64,000 bases of DNA, taken from Sphingobacterium sp. GTDB taxonomy: Bacteria > Bacteroidota > Bacteroidia > Sphingobacteriales > Sphingobacteriaceae. The stretch lies in the NCBI GenBank assembly GCA_031286695.1, contig JAITTY010000010.1:280482-344481 (forward strand). The letters run 5' to 3'. How positions within the stretch are numbered: the stretch's first letter is position 1; each line of letters begins with the position of its first letter. Shown here in pieces: positions 55,285 through 63,801 of the stretch. A program made the position numbers and the translations under genes. The notes under the pieces are model-generated. The model saw only the letters and a program-made list of their open reading frames with translations, was not told the origin of the DNA and made no database searches.

Positions 55285-55298
55285 GTGATAAATATCAT
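55285..55298. promoter_or_regulatory. FNR/Crp-like binding site upstream of the hemN operon
   Basis: GTGAT-AAAT-ATCAT contains the palindromic core TGAT-N4-ATCA and differs from the FNR consensus TTGAT-N4-ATCAA at one base in each half. Its centre is about 66 bases upstream of the start site expected from the -7 box at 55344, a class I position. Confidence 0.45.
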
Positions 55299-55343
55299 TT
55301 TAAGGTATGGTGCTGCATCATGTTTTTGCCCGAATGCATGATT

Positions 55344-55351
55344 TACTTTTG
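55344..55351 (+). promoter_or_regulatory. -7 box for the hemN-ccoI-ccoS operon
   Basis: TACTTTTG, an exact TAnnTTTG match, 40 bases before the first ATG. The nearest TTG is only 15 bases upstream, so the promoter may need an activator. Confidence 0.45.
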
Positions 55352-55391
55352 TTATTAGGATAAACCCTTAATTGGTGATTGTAGAATCAGA

Positions 55392-55808
55392 ATGAAAGTA
55401 GTAGTATATAATGTAAGGTCATTTGAAAAAGAATTTTGGGCATTGGCAAATGCCAAGCAGCATGATTTGACCTTGATTTCAAATGGATTAAATTTAGAGA
55501 CACAGAATTATGCACGCGGCAAGGATGCGGTGGTTATTTCTGTGAGCGATATTTTGGACGAGAGTATGCTACTTAACTTAAAAGGATTAGGGATCAATAA
55601 GATCATGACAAGAAGTAAGGATACCGCTCATATCGATTTGGTGAAGGCTGGAGATCTGAATATTCAGATAGCCAATGCGCCATTTGAAGATCAGAGCCCA
55701 AAAGGACTGGCAGAGCAGACCGTCCGGAATCTCAACCTCTGGGGAATAGAAAAATGTGTTGGTAAAGCCTGTTGTTGCCTAAACGACTGTGCTAAAAAAA
55801 TAAAGTAA
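55392..55808 (+). CDS. Truncated D-lactate-dehydrogenase-like protein with cysteine-rich tail
   Basis: The 138-residue protein resembles only the N-terminal substrate domain of D-2-hydroxyacid dehydrogenases (MKVVVYNVRSFEKEF, GINKIMTRSKDTAHIDLVKA, LNIQIANAPFEDQSPKGLAEQTV). The NAD-binding Rossmann domain is absent. Instead the chain ends in a compact cysteine cluster: Cys122, Cys127-128-129 and Cys133 (KCVGKACCCLNDCAKK), which could hold a metal or Fe-S centre. It ends 1 base before the hemN ATG and is first in the operon, so it is not a random remnant. Function unknown; a redox or metal-handling role is inference. Confidence 0.75.
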   Translation: MKVVVYNVRSFEKEFWALANAKQHDLTLISNGLNLETQNYARGKDAVVISVSDILDESMLLNLKGLGINKIMTRSKDTAHIDLVKAGDLNIQIANAPFEDQSPKGLAEQTVRNLNLWGIEKCVGKACCCLNDCAKKIK

Positions 55809-55809
55809 A

Positions 55810-57180
55810 ATGATTACATCGCAGCTTACAATGGAAGAATTGGTGCAGAAATATAATGTTGCAGCACCACGTTATACAAGTTATCCCACTGTCCCCTTCT
55901 GGGATAATGAAGCATTTTCCAAGATGGCGTGGACAGATCAGGTCTATCAGACCTTCAGCCAATCGAAAGAAAAGGGAATTAGCCTGTATATCCATCTTCC
56001 TTTTTGTGAAAGCCTTTGTACTTATTGCGGTTGCAACACGCGTATTACAAAAAATCACCGCGTTGAAGAACCCTATATCGCAGCTCTTTTGAAGGAATGG
56101 GAAATGTATGTCGCATTATTTAATGGTGAAAGACCATTGTTGGCAGAAATACATTTGGGAGGCGGTACACCGACCTTTTTCCATCCGGATAATTTAAGGA
56201 TGCTGATTGCCGGAATTCTTGCCCATGTAGATGTAGCACCGGGTAGCTCATTTTCTTTTGAAGCTCACCCGGCAAATACAACGTCCATGCATTTACAGAC
56301 CTTATTTGATTTGGGATTCCGCCGTTTGAGCTTGGGCATACAGGATTTTGATCCGCTTGTCCAATTTGTCATCAATAGGCATCAGAGTTTGGAAGAAGTG
56401 GAAGAGGTGATGCAGAATGCTCGGAAAATAGGCTTTGGGTCCATTAACTTTGACTTGATTTACGGACTTCCTAAGCAGAGCTTGGCCACAGTCGAAGATA
56501 CCATTCAAAAAGCCATGCTGCTAAACCCAGACAGAATCTCGTTTTATAGCTATGCACATGTGCCTTGGATTAAGCCGGGACAGCGTCATTATACCGAAGC
56601 TGATCTGCCTAATGGTGCGGCCAAACTTGCCCTTTATAATCTCGGGAAAAAAATGATTTTAGCACATGGCTATGAAGATGTTGGTATGGATCATTTTGCG
56701 AAAAGGGATGATGAGTTATTTATGGCTTTTCAACAAGGAAGATTACACCGTAATTTTATGGGCTATGCCGATCGGTTTAGTCCCCTGCTAATCGGTATTG
56801 GGGTCTCTTCGATCAGTGATGCATGGGGGGCATTTGCGCAAAATGTAAAGACTGTAGAAGAATATCATAAGTTAATTGAAGCCGGTGTATTGCCGGTGGT
56901 AAAGGGACATTTGCTCAACGAGGAGGATCTTCTTATCAGACGGTATATCTTGGATATGATGTGCAAAGGAAAAGTGCAGTTGCGGAAAGGAGCACCGTTG
57001 AATGAGCAGATTATCGACGAATTGTCTGAACTTGTTGCAGATGGTTTAGTCTCCATAACCGGCGACCTAATTCAATGTACTGCTATTGGACGCTCTTTTT
57101 TAAGAAATATCTGTATGGCCTTTGATCAGCGACTATTACGGTCGAGGGGGCAAAATCAATTATTTAGTCAGGCAATTTAG
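55810..57180 (+). CDS. hemN: Oxygen-independent coproporphyrinogen III oxidase HemN
   Basis: HemN decarboxylates coproporphyrinogen III to protoporphyrinogen IX without oxygen, using radical SAM chemistry. The 456-residue protein has the 4Fe-4S motif Cys66-x3-Cys70-x2-Cys73-x-Cys75 (PFCESLCTYCGC), the HemN-type extra cysteine that distinguishes it from HemW, GGGTPTFFHPDNL, and the C-terminal HemN domain with YADRFSPLLIGIGVSSIS. It is cytoplasmic, in an operon with ccoI and ccoS, in keeping with haem supply for a cbb3 oxidase at low oxygen. Confidence 0.95.
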   Translation: MITSQLTMEELVQKYNVAAPRYTSYPTVPFWDNEAFSKMAWTDQVYQTFSQSKEKGISLYIHLPFCESLCTYCGCNTRITKNHRVEEPYIAALLKEWEMYVALFNGERPLLAEIHLGGGTPTFFHPDNLRMLIAGILAHVDVAPGSSFSFEAHPANTTSMHLQTLFDLGFRRLSLGIQDFDPLVQFVINRHQSLEEVEEVMQNARKIGFGSINFDLIYGLPKQSLATVEDTIQKAMLLNPDRISFYSYAHVPWIKPGQRHYTEADLPNGAAKLALYNLGKKMILAHGYEDVGMDHFAKRDDELFMAFQQGRLHRNFMGYADRFSPLLIGIGVSSISDAWGAFAQNVKTVEEYHKLIEAGVLPVVKGHLLNEEDLLIRRYILDMMCKGKVQLRKGAPLNEQIIDELSELVADGLVSITGDLIQCTAIGRSFLRNICMAFDQRLLRSRGQNQLFSQAI

Positions 57181-57189
57181 AACGAAGGT

Positions 57190-59583
57190 ATGGCAGAGCT
57201 AAGGGATGAAATACAACTTGCAGAAAAATGTTTCCATTGCGGCGATAAAATTGAGGAAACGGGCTACCAGCTCGATCAGCATGATTTTTGCTGTCTAGGA
57301 TGTCAGACGGTCTACCAAGTGCTGAACGATAGTGGTATGCAGCAGTATTACCGCTATAATCAGCATCCGGGTAAATCGAATAAATCCAAGCAAGAAGATT
57401 TTTCCTATCTGAATGAACCACAGATTGCCGGCAAATTAGTGGATTTTAAAGATGATAAGATGACCATCATCACCTTTTATATTCCGGCTATTCACTGTAG
57501 CTCCTGTATCTGGTTGCTTGAAAATTTATATAAACTCAATCCCCATGTACTGCAGTCCCGTGTGGATTTTATGAAGAAACAGGCGAGCATCACATTCAAT
57601 CACAATGAGCTGCCATTGAAAGACCTGGTTTATCTTCTGGTCAATATCGGTTATGATCCTAAAATCACTTTGCAGGATGTTGTGAAGGAAGGAAATCGAA
57701 ATAATCTGAATCCTTTGGTCGCAAAAATTGCTGTTGCCGGTTTCTGTTTTGGAAATTCAATGCTATTCAGTTTTCCTGATTATTTTGGGATGGGAAGTTT
57801 TGAAAAAGAGTACGCCAATTTTTTTGGATACATTAACCTTGCTTTTGGTCTTCCGGTTTTGTTATACTGTGCGTCGGACTACTTTAAATCGGCCTATTTG
57901 AGTTTGAAACAAAAGCGATTGAATCTGGATGTGCCCTTGGCCCTGGGAATCCTCGTGTTATTTTTGCGTTCCGCGTTTGAAGTGATTACACAGACGGGCG
58001 CAGGTTTTACGGATACGCTCTGTAGTCTTGTATTTTTTATATTGATCGGAAAATGGGTGCAACAACGTACCTATTATCATATCTCATTTGAACGGGATTA
58101 CCGGAGTTATTTTCCGGTGGCTGTAACAGTATTGACCGAATCGGGGGACAAGCCTGTACAATTGGGAGATGTACATATAGGTGACCGGATTTTGGTTCGG
58201 AACAATGAGATTATCCCTGCCGATGCGATACTTTTAAAAGGTGATGCTGCGATAGATTTCAGCTTTGTGACTGGAGAATCAAGTCCCGTAAGTAAAACTC
58301 TTGGCGAAATTATCTACGCTGGCGGGCGTCAGACAGGAGAGGCGATAGAACTTGAAGTTGTCAAACCTATTTCACAATCCTATTTGACCAAACTATGGAA
58401 TAATGAAAATTATAAAGATTATGACAAGCATTTTCAGACTTTTGTCAACTTTATAAGTAAATATTTTACTGTTGTTTTATTGGCTATTGCACTATTGGCA
58501 GCGCTATTTTGGGCGGTTGATGGGAGTGCAAGCAGGGCTTGGGGAGCTTTTACGGCGGTATTGATTATCGCATGTCCATGTGCGTTGGCGTTGAGCTCTC
58601 CATTTACCCTTTCGGCTGCGTTAAGTATTTTTGACCGAAATAAGTTCTACGTAAAAAATACCGCTGCCATCGAACAGATGGCAACGATTGATACTCTTGT
58701 GTTCGATAAGACGGGTACCATATCATCGCCTAAAGCAACCTCCATTTATTTTGAAGGTAGTCTTTCAGCAATTGACAAAAAGTTACTAAATGCGGTATGT
58801 AGAAACTCTAGTCATCCATTGAGCCGTGAGATTGTCAAGTGGCTGAATGTCTCTGCTGATATTTCGGTACAGGATTTTAAAGAATTTCCGGGAAAGGGGA
58901 TGCAGGCTAATGTAAGTGGCAAGGAAATTAAAATCGGTAGTGCTAACTTTCTGAATATCGTTAATATTAAAACAGATGGTTCTGTGGTTTTTATTCGTAT
59001 AGGTGAGGAGTTAAAAGGGTATTTTACCATGGAGCAATCCTGGCGGGATGGCCTTTCGGCTCTGATTGAAGATTTTAAAATGGATTATGACCTTCATTTG
59101 ATTTCGGGGGATAACGATCGGCGTCTCGATGCGCTGCAGCTGATTTTTCCATCAAATGCAAGTTTGCTTTTCAATCAATCACCAATGGAAAAACTGGAAA
59201 CAATTCAGAGTTTTCAGGCGAGTGGAAAGCATGTCTGCATGATTGGGGATGGCCTGAATGATGCAGGGGCGTTGCGCAAAGCAGACCTGGGCATCGCTGT
59301 GAGTGATGATATCAATAACTTTTCCCCCGGTTGTGATGCGATATTGGATGGGGAGTCGTTTTCAAAAATGCCTGATTTCTTTGCTTTTAGCAAAGATGCG
59401 GTGAAAGTAATACATATGAGCTTTGGTATATCACTTTTATATAATGTAATAGGATTGAGTTTTGCTGTGCAAGGTATTATGTCGCCGTTATTTGCGGCGA
59501 TTTTGATGCCAATCAGTACGGTAACCATCATCTCCTTTACAAGTCTCATGACGAGATGGTATGCCAAACGTCGTAAACTTTAG
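57190..59583 (+). CDS. ccoI: Copper-transporting P-type ATPase CcoI (cbb3 oxidase maturation)
   Basis: CcoI moves copper across the inner membrane for cbb3 cytochrome oxidase assembly. The 797-residue protein has the CcoI-specific N-terminal cysteine domain (CFHCGDKI and FCCLGC, 14-38), a heavy-metal-associated domain with Cys103-x-x-Cys106 (IHCSSCIW), eight membrane helices, the ion motif Cys462-Pro-Cys464 (IIACPCALAL), the phosphorylated Asp506 in FDKTGTISS and GDGLNDAGAL. It starts 9 bases after hemN and ends 5 bases before ccoS. The N-terminal domain separates it from CopA. Confidence 0.95.
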   Translation: MAELRDEIQLAEKCFHCGDKIEETGYQLDQHDFCCLGCQTVYQVLNDSGMQQYYRYNQHPGKSNKSKQEDFSYLNEPQIAGKLVDFKDDKMTIITFYIPAIHCSSCIWLLENLYKLNPHVLQSRVDFMKKQASITFNHNELPLKDLVYLLVNIGYDPKITLQDVVKEGNRNNLNPLVAKIAVAGFCFGNSMLFSFPDYFGMGSFEKEYANFFGYINLAFGLPVLLYCASDYFKSAYLSLKQKRLNLDVPLALGILVLFLRSAFEVITQTGAGFTDTLCSLVFFILIGKWVQQRTYYHISFERDYRSYFPVAVTVLTESGDKPVQLGDVHIGDRILVRNNEIIPADAILLKGDAAIDFSFVTGESSPVSKTLGEIIYAGGRQTGEAIELEVVKPISQSYLTKLWNNENYKDYDKHFQTFVNFISKYFTVVLLAIALLAALFWAVDGSASRAWGAFTAVLIIACPCALALSSPFTLSAALSIFDRNKFYVKNTAAIEQMATIDTLVFDKTGTISSPKATSIYFEGSLSAIDKKLLNAVCRNSSHPLSREIVKWLNVSADISVQDFKEFPGKGMQANVSGKEIKIGSANFLNIVNIKTDGSVVFIRIGEELKGYFTMEQSWRDGLSALIEDFKMDYDLHLISGDNDRRLDALQLIFPSNASLLFNQSPMEKLETIQSFQASGKHVCMIGDGLNDAGALRKADLGIAVSDDINNFSPGCDAILDGESFSKMPDFFAFSKDAVKVIHMSFGISLLYNVIGLSFAVQGIMSPLFAAILMPISTVTIISFTSLMTRWYAKRRKL

Positions 59584-59588
59584 TTGTT

Positions 59589-59777
59589 ATGGAAATAATG
59601 TATATTTTGATCGGTTGTAGTGTTTTGTTGGCTTTGATTTTTCTATGTGCTTTTTTTTGGGCAAATAAAACCGGTCAGCATAATGATACCTATACACCTT
59701 CTATACGGATTCTGTTTGATGATGAAACGACAGCAGAGGAAGATAAAGAGGGCGACATAACTAAAACGTTATCGTAA
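59589..59777 (+). CDS. ccoS: cbb3-type cytochrome oxidase assembly protein CcoS
   Basis: The 62-residue protein is one membrane helix (MYILIGCSVLLALIFLCAFFWA) with a short polar tail, including the characteristic W-A-x-K-T-G-Q after the helix and an acidic C-terminus (FDDETTAEEDKEGD). CcoS is needed for cofactor insertion into cbb3 oxidase. A start three codons later (MYILIG) is equally possible. It overlaps no other gene and ends the operon; the oxidase genes ccoNO and ccoP, which normally follow, are absent. Confidence 0.88.
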   Translation: MEIMYILIGCSVLLALIFLCAFFWANKTGQHNDTYTPSIRILFDDETTAEEDKEGDITKTLS

Positions 59778-59798
59778 TTAAATCAATTACTTTTTTTT
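59774..59798 (+). terminator. Weak terminator after ccoS
   Basis: GTAATT-AAATC-AATTAC stem followed by eight T residues. The stem is AT-only, so efficiency is doubtful. Confidence 0.5.
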
Positions 59799-59820
59799 GT
59801 AATTAAGGTTATTATCAATA

Positions 59821-59842
59821 AAATTGGGGTAAATACCAATTT
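59821..59842. promoter_or_regulatory. Inverted repeat before the mannonate genes, possible LacI-family operator
   Basis: AAATTGG-N8-CCAATTT, perfect 7-base arms, 13 bases upstream of the SDR start codon, where a bound repressor would block transcription. Confidence 0.35.
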
Positions 59843-59855
59843 GAAATAAAAATAC

Positions 59856-60674
59856 ATGCATAATAATCCATTTTCATTAAAAGATAAGGTAGTTGTAATT
59901 ACGGGCGGTACAGGGATTTTAGGTGAAGCATTTGTGGAGGCTTTGGCCGAGGCAGAAGCCAAAGTCGCAGTACTTGGACGTAATGAACAAGTCGGGGCAG
60001 AGCGTGTCCAGCAGGTGGAGTCCCTAGGTGGCGAAGCTATATTTGTTGAAGTTGACATCATGAACGAGCAGGATGTCACTCGGGCGAAAGATGAAGTTTT
60101 GCAAAAGTGGGGTAGGATAGACGCTTTAGTAAACGCCGTTGGGGGTAACATTCCCGGTGCAACAATTGGTGCCGATCAAGATTTGTTTGCGAGTAATATT
60201 CAGGATACCATTAAAGCTATTGAGCTTAACCTTTACGGAACGATGATTCCTACGCATATTATCGGCCGTGTGATTGCGGAGAGCGGAAAGGGAGTCATCA
60301 TCAATATTTCTTCCCTCACAGCTAGTCGTCCTTTTACACGTGTTTTGGGCTATACTGTGGCAAAACACGGTATCGATGGGTATACAAAATGGATGGCCAC
60401 CGAACTCGCTCAGCGTTATGGCGATCAAGTTCGTGTCAATGCAATCGCTCCCGGCGTATTCTTAACCAAGCAAAACAAAAACTTATTGATCAATCCAGAC
60501 GGTACTTATAGCGACCGTACCAAACGTATTCTTAATGGAACTCCCTATAACCGTTTGGGTGACCCGCGTGAGTTAAAAGGAACTTTAATCTATTTATTGA
60601 GCGATGCGTCGGCCTTTGTGACAGGAGAGACTGTCTTTGTCGATGGTGGTTTTAATGCATGGTGTGGCGTTTAA
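59856..60674 (+). CDS. SDR-family D-mannonate oxidoreductase (fructuronate reductase type)
   Basis: The 272-residue short-chain dehydrogenase has the nucleotide-binding GGTGILGEAF near residue 19 and the catalytic NISSLTAS and YTVAKHG (Tyr-x3-Lys). Its length and the insert QDLFASNIQDTIKAIELNLYGT fit the SDR enzymes that interconvert D-fructuronate and D-mannonate (YjmF type in B. subtilis) in hexuronate breakdown. UxuA, 12 bases downstream, catalyses the next step, which supports the assignment. Cytoplasmic. Confidence 0.87.
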   Translation: MHNNPFSLKDKVVVITGGTGILGEAFVEALAEAEAKVAVLGRNEQVGAERVQQVESLGGEAIFVEVDIMNEQDVTRAKDEVLQKWGRIDALVNAVGGNIPGATIGADQDLFASNIQDTIKAIELNLYGTMIPTHIIGRVIAESGKGVIINISSLTASRPFTRVLGYTVAKHGIDGYTKWMATELAQRYGDQVRVNAIAPGVFLTKQNKNLLINPDGTYSDRTKRILNGTPYNRLGDPRELKGTLIYLLSDASAFVTGETVFVDGGFNAWCGV

Positions 60675-60686
60675 TTAAACTTTAAG

Positions 60687-61847
60687 ATGAAAAAATTAGA
60701 ACAAACCTGGCGTTGGTATGGGCCCAATGACCCCGTATCATTACAGGATATCAAACAGGCTGGAGCTACTGGTATTGTGACAGCATTACATCATATTCCA
60801 CATGGTGAAGTATGGCCACTTGCTGATATTCAAGAAAGAAAACGCATTATAGAAGATGCTGGTCTTACTTGGTCTGTCGTAGAAAGTGTGACCGTACACG
60901 AGGAGATTAAGACAAAAGGAGCTAAAGTAGATGAATACCTCCAAAAATATAATGAGACATTAACCAATCTCGCCCAATGTGGTATCAAAACAATCTGTTA
61001 TAATTTTATGCCCGTGTTGGATTGGACACGTACACAATTGGACTTAACTATGGCGGATGGTTCAAAAGCACTCTACTTTGATTGGATTGATTTGGCACTC
61101 TTCGACATATTTATATTAAAACGAGACGCCGCTCACACGGAGTATCCCGAAGATGTTGTTAAACGTGCAACTTTACGATTTGATGAAATTGCCGAACAAC
61201 AAAAAGAGGAATTGGCAAATGTTGTCTTAATGGGAATTCCAGGAGAGAAAAATGTGGAATTAGAAGCATTGAAAGCAAGTATTGACACCTATAAGCATAT
61301 TGGAAAAGACGGTTTACGTGATAATTTGGTTTATTTTCTTCAGGGAATTGCGGCAACCTGTGAGGAGAATGGTATATGTATGACCATTCACCCTGATGAT
61401 CCACCGTACCCTATTTTAGGTTTGCCCCGCATTGCCAGTAATGGTGAGGATTTTGACTATTTTCTGAATGCAGTTCCACAACAATTCAATGGCGTTTGTT
61501 TTTGTACGGGATCTTTGGGTGCTAGTCAGACAAACGACTTGCCTGCTATCTTAGAAAAGATTAAAGGGCGTGTGAACTTTGTTCATTTGCGAAATGTGAA
61601 GAAAGATGCGATTGGAAGTTTTTATGAGGCAGATCATTTGGATGGTGATGTCAATATGTATAAAATTATGAAAATCTTGGTCGCTGAAAACCAGTTGAGA
61701 TCTACAGCTATTCCATTTAGGCCAGATCATGGCCACCAGATGCTGGATGATCTCAATAAGGTGACGAACCCAGGCTATTCTGCTATTGGAAGATTGAGAG
61801 GGCTTGCAGAATTGCGGGGTTTGGAATATGGTATTATCGGTGAATAA
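60687..61847 (+). CDS. uxuA: Mannonate dehydratase
   Basis: UxuA dehydrates D-mannonate to 2-keto-3-deoxygluconate in glucuronate catabolism. The 386-residue TIM-barrel protein begins with the family's MKKLEQTWRWYGPNDPVSLQDIKQAGATGIVTALHHIP (split as TWRWYGPND and GIVTALHHIP) and has the metal-site segments GICMTIHPDDPP, CFCTGSLGASQTND and FVHLRNV, and ends RGLAELRGLEYGI. The length is normal. It pairs with the upstream SDR; kdgK, kdgA and uxaC are not in view. Confidence 0.95.
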   Translation: MKKLEQTWRWYGPNDPVSLQDIKQAGATGIVTALHHIPHGEVWPLADIQERKRIIEDAGLTWSVVESVTVHEEIKTKGAKVDEYLQKYNETLTNLAQCGIKTICYNFMPVLDWTRTQLDLTMADGSKALYFDWIDLALFDIFILKRDAAHTEYPEDVVKRATLRFDEIAEQQKEELANVVLMGIPGEKNVELEALKASIDTYKHIGKDGLRDNLVYFLQGIAATCEENGICMTIHPDDPPYPILGLPRIASNGEDFDYFLNAVPQQFNGVCFCTGSLGASQTNDLPAILEKIKGRVNFVHLRNVKKDAIGSFYEADHLDGDVNMYKIMKILVAENQLRSTAIPFRPDHGHQMLDDLNKVTNPGYSAIGRLRGLAELRGLEYGIIGE

Positions 61848-61900
61848 TACCAAGGAGCAAGTTTAATGATCTATAACTTTAGGTCTGGACCGTTTATAAA

Positions 61901-61952
61901 AAAAGCAGCCGGGAAATTGGAAGCGATGTTCTTCCTGTTTCTCGGCTGTTTT
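61901..61952. terminator. Bidirectional terminator uxuA / LacI-type regulator
   Basis: A long imperfect stem (AAAAGCAGCCGGGAAA... at 61901-61923 with ...TTTCTCGGCTGTTTT at 61931-61952) between convergent genes, with A and T runs on its sides. Confidence 0.8.
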
Positions 61953-61990
61953 ACTTTTAAATGCTTCTTCGAAGCTTATAATGACTGAAA

Positions 61991-63013
61991 TTATAAAGAA
62001 GATTTGCGAATGATAAGCTGCGTCGGAAGCTCAATCGTTTCAAACTCATGTATTGGTCTCGTTTGGTTAATGGTGGCGATTAATTTATTTGTTGCCAATT
62101 CACCAATTTCGGTAGCTGGCTGCACAACTGTGGATAGCGCCGGATTTAAGGAGGCGGCAATTTGCGTGTTTGAAAAACCAATAACGGCAACTTGGGACGG
62201 GACTTCAATCTGCAGTTCAGCCAAAATACCCAATGTTCTGGTTGTAATAACATCTGTTGCTCCAAAAATTGCATCTATATTCTTGTTCTCAATGTATTCC
62301 CGAAGTAAGATTTCTTTTATCGTTCGATCTATATCGGTGGTATTATTGAAGCTGCATTCGATATAATGTTTGTTATTGAACGGGATGCCCGCATCTGATA
62401 AAGCCGATTTAAAGCCATTTAAACGCTCGGCTGCAACGCCTAAGTTCTTTCCGGTGATATGTAAAATATTCTTTTTGCCTTGTTCGATGAGGTGTTTTGT
62501 AGCATTATATGCACCTTGAAAATTATTGACACCCACTTTGAATGTATCAAGCTGGTGATTGATACGATCAAAAATAACAACAGGTATCTGCGATTTGATT
62601 AATGTTTTGAGTTCGTCAATGTTTGAATCCGAAGAGACCGGAGATATCATTAAACCATCAATGCCTCGCATACGCAAAACGTCAATACAATTTTTTTCGA
62701 TCCGCTCGTCTTCCCGACTTTGCATGAAAATAACATCATAGACCGTCTGTTGAGAGGCTATTTGAATTCCATCGAGGATTTGTGAAACGAATGTATTGCT
62801 AATGTTGGATACAATAACCCCTATTGTATTGGATTTTCCTATTTTTAAGCTCCGTGCCAACTTATTTGGATGGAAATTGTGCTTTTTGGCATATTCTTGA
62901 ACCATCTTTTTAGTTGTCTCACTTATTTCGTAGCTGTCTGATAATGCTTTGGAAACCGTCGAAACAGAAATATTGAGTGCCAATGCTATATCTTTCAGGG
63001 TAGTTCTGCTCAT
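61991..63013 (-). CDS. LacI/GalR-family transcription regulator
   Basis: The 340-residue protein has the N-terminal LacI helix-turn-helix (TLKDIALALNISVSTVSKAL, residues 5-24), a hinge, and a periplasmic-binding-protein-like effector domain (IGVIVSNISNTFVSQILDGI, VPVVIFDRINHQ-like IPVVIFDRI, DAIFGATDVITTRTL, VAVIGFSNTQIAASLNPALSTV). It is convergent with uxuA and a good candidate to repress the mannonate genes through the inverted repeat at 59821-59842; effector unknown. The gene starts 51 bases from no other ORF and faces a long intergenic region. Confidence 0.93.
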   Translation of the reverse strand: MSRTTLKDIALALNISVSTVSKALSDSYEISETTKKMVQEYAKKHNFHPNKLARSLKIGKSNTIGVIVSNISNTFVSQILDGIQIASQQTVYDVIFMQSREDERIEKNCIDVLRMRGIDGLMISPVSSDSNIDELKTLIKSQIPVVIFDRINHQLDTFKVGVNNFQGAYNATKHLIEQGKKNILHITGKNLGVAAERLNGFKSALSDAGIPFNNKHYIECSFNNTTDIDRTIKEILLREYIENKNIDAIFGATDVITTRTLGILAELQIEVPSQVAVIGFSNTQIAASLNPALSTVVQPATEIGELATNKLIATINQTRPIHEFETIELPTQLIIRKSSL

Positions 63014-63230
63014 CGCTTTGGTGGTTATTTTAAGAAGATAAATCTACATAAAAAAATAGATAAATAGGTTTTTTATCTTGATAAGTGGACCAATGCTGCT
63101 ATTATTTGGCTTTTCATATTGATATTTTGCTTGTTTCAGCGGCAGTTTTGACAAAAGGGGAGGCCTGTTGTTACCCCGCTTAGGCTCAAATTTTATACTG
63201 ATTTGTAATTAACACCAATATAACACCATT

Positions 63231-63309
63231 TTAACAGGGGGTTTATAGGGGTTGTACCCCTGCTAACCCCCTGTTAACCCCCTGTTATCTCCCTGTAATA
63301 CCCCTATTA
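63231..63309. repeat. C-rich 11-bp periodic repeat with inverted G-rich arm
   Basis: From 63256 five near-copies follow with 10, 11, 11, 11, 11 bases (ACCCCTGCTA, ACCCCCTGTTA twice, TCTCCCTGTAA, TACCCCTATTA). The complement TAACAGGGGG stands at 63231-63240, so the array can also fold into a hairpin (TAACAGGGGG / CCCCCTGTTA). Confidence 0.8.
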
Positions 63310-63525
63310 ATTATTAACAAAAGTTGAACGAAATTGGTAATAGATCCAGTGCGAGGCCAGCCTCCATACTATATATGATGACCTGGGTTCTTTGAATGGC
63401 CCAATCTGGCAGCTGGATCAGCCTTTTTTCGCCTCCCTCTGCACCTCCCGCTACCAAAAACCAAAAAGAATCTCGCACCTTTACAGGCAGTTAAGGATAA
63501 AATGAAAATAATAAGAACAAAAGGC

Positions 63526-63557
63526 TTGGAAGTCTGCCCGAAAACTTCCTATCTTTG
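63526..63557 (+). promoter_or_regulatory. rRNA operon promoter P1
   Basis: TTG at 63526-63528, 21-base spacer, TATCTTTG at 63550-63557 (exact consensus), about 400 bases before 16S. Confidence 0.65.
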
Positions 63558-63679
63558 CACCACTCCGCAAGGGAGGAACGGTTACTTCGAAAGAAGGAAT
63601 CATGAAAAAAAGAAGGGTTTAACGAGAGTTGAGCGCGGAAATCGAGAAAAGAGGAAAGAAAAAAAACTTCAAAAAGTTT

Positions 63680-63709
63680 TTGGAAGTTCAGAAAAGATTT
63701 CTACCTTTG
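63680..63709 (+). promoter_or_regulatory. rRNA operon promoter P2
   Basis: TTG at 63680-63682, 19-base spacer, TACCTTTG at 63702-63709 (exact consensus). TTGGAAGT begins both this and the P1 -33 region. Confidence 0.7.
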
Positions 63710-63801
63710 CAGTCCCAACGGAAACGGAGGGAAAACAAAAAAAGATAAAGACGGCGCAATGCCATCGGAATATAACGGATACGGAAGTTGAAGCGGCAAA
63801 A

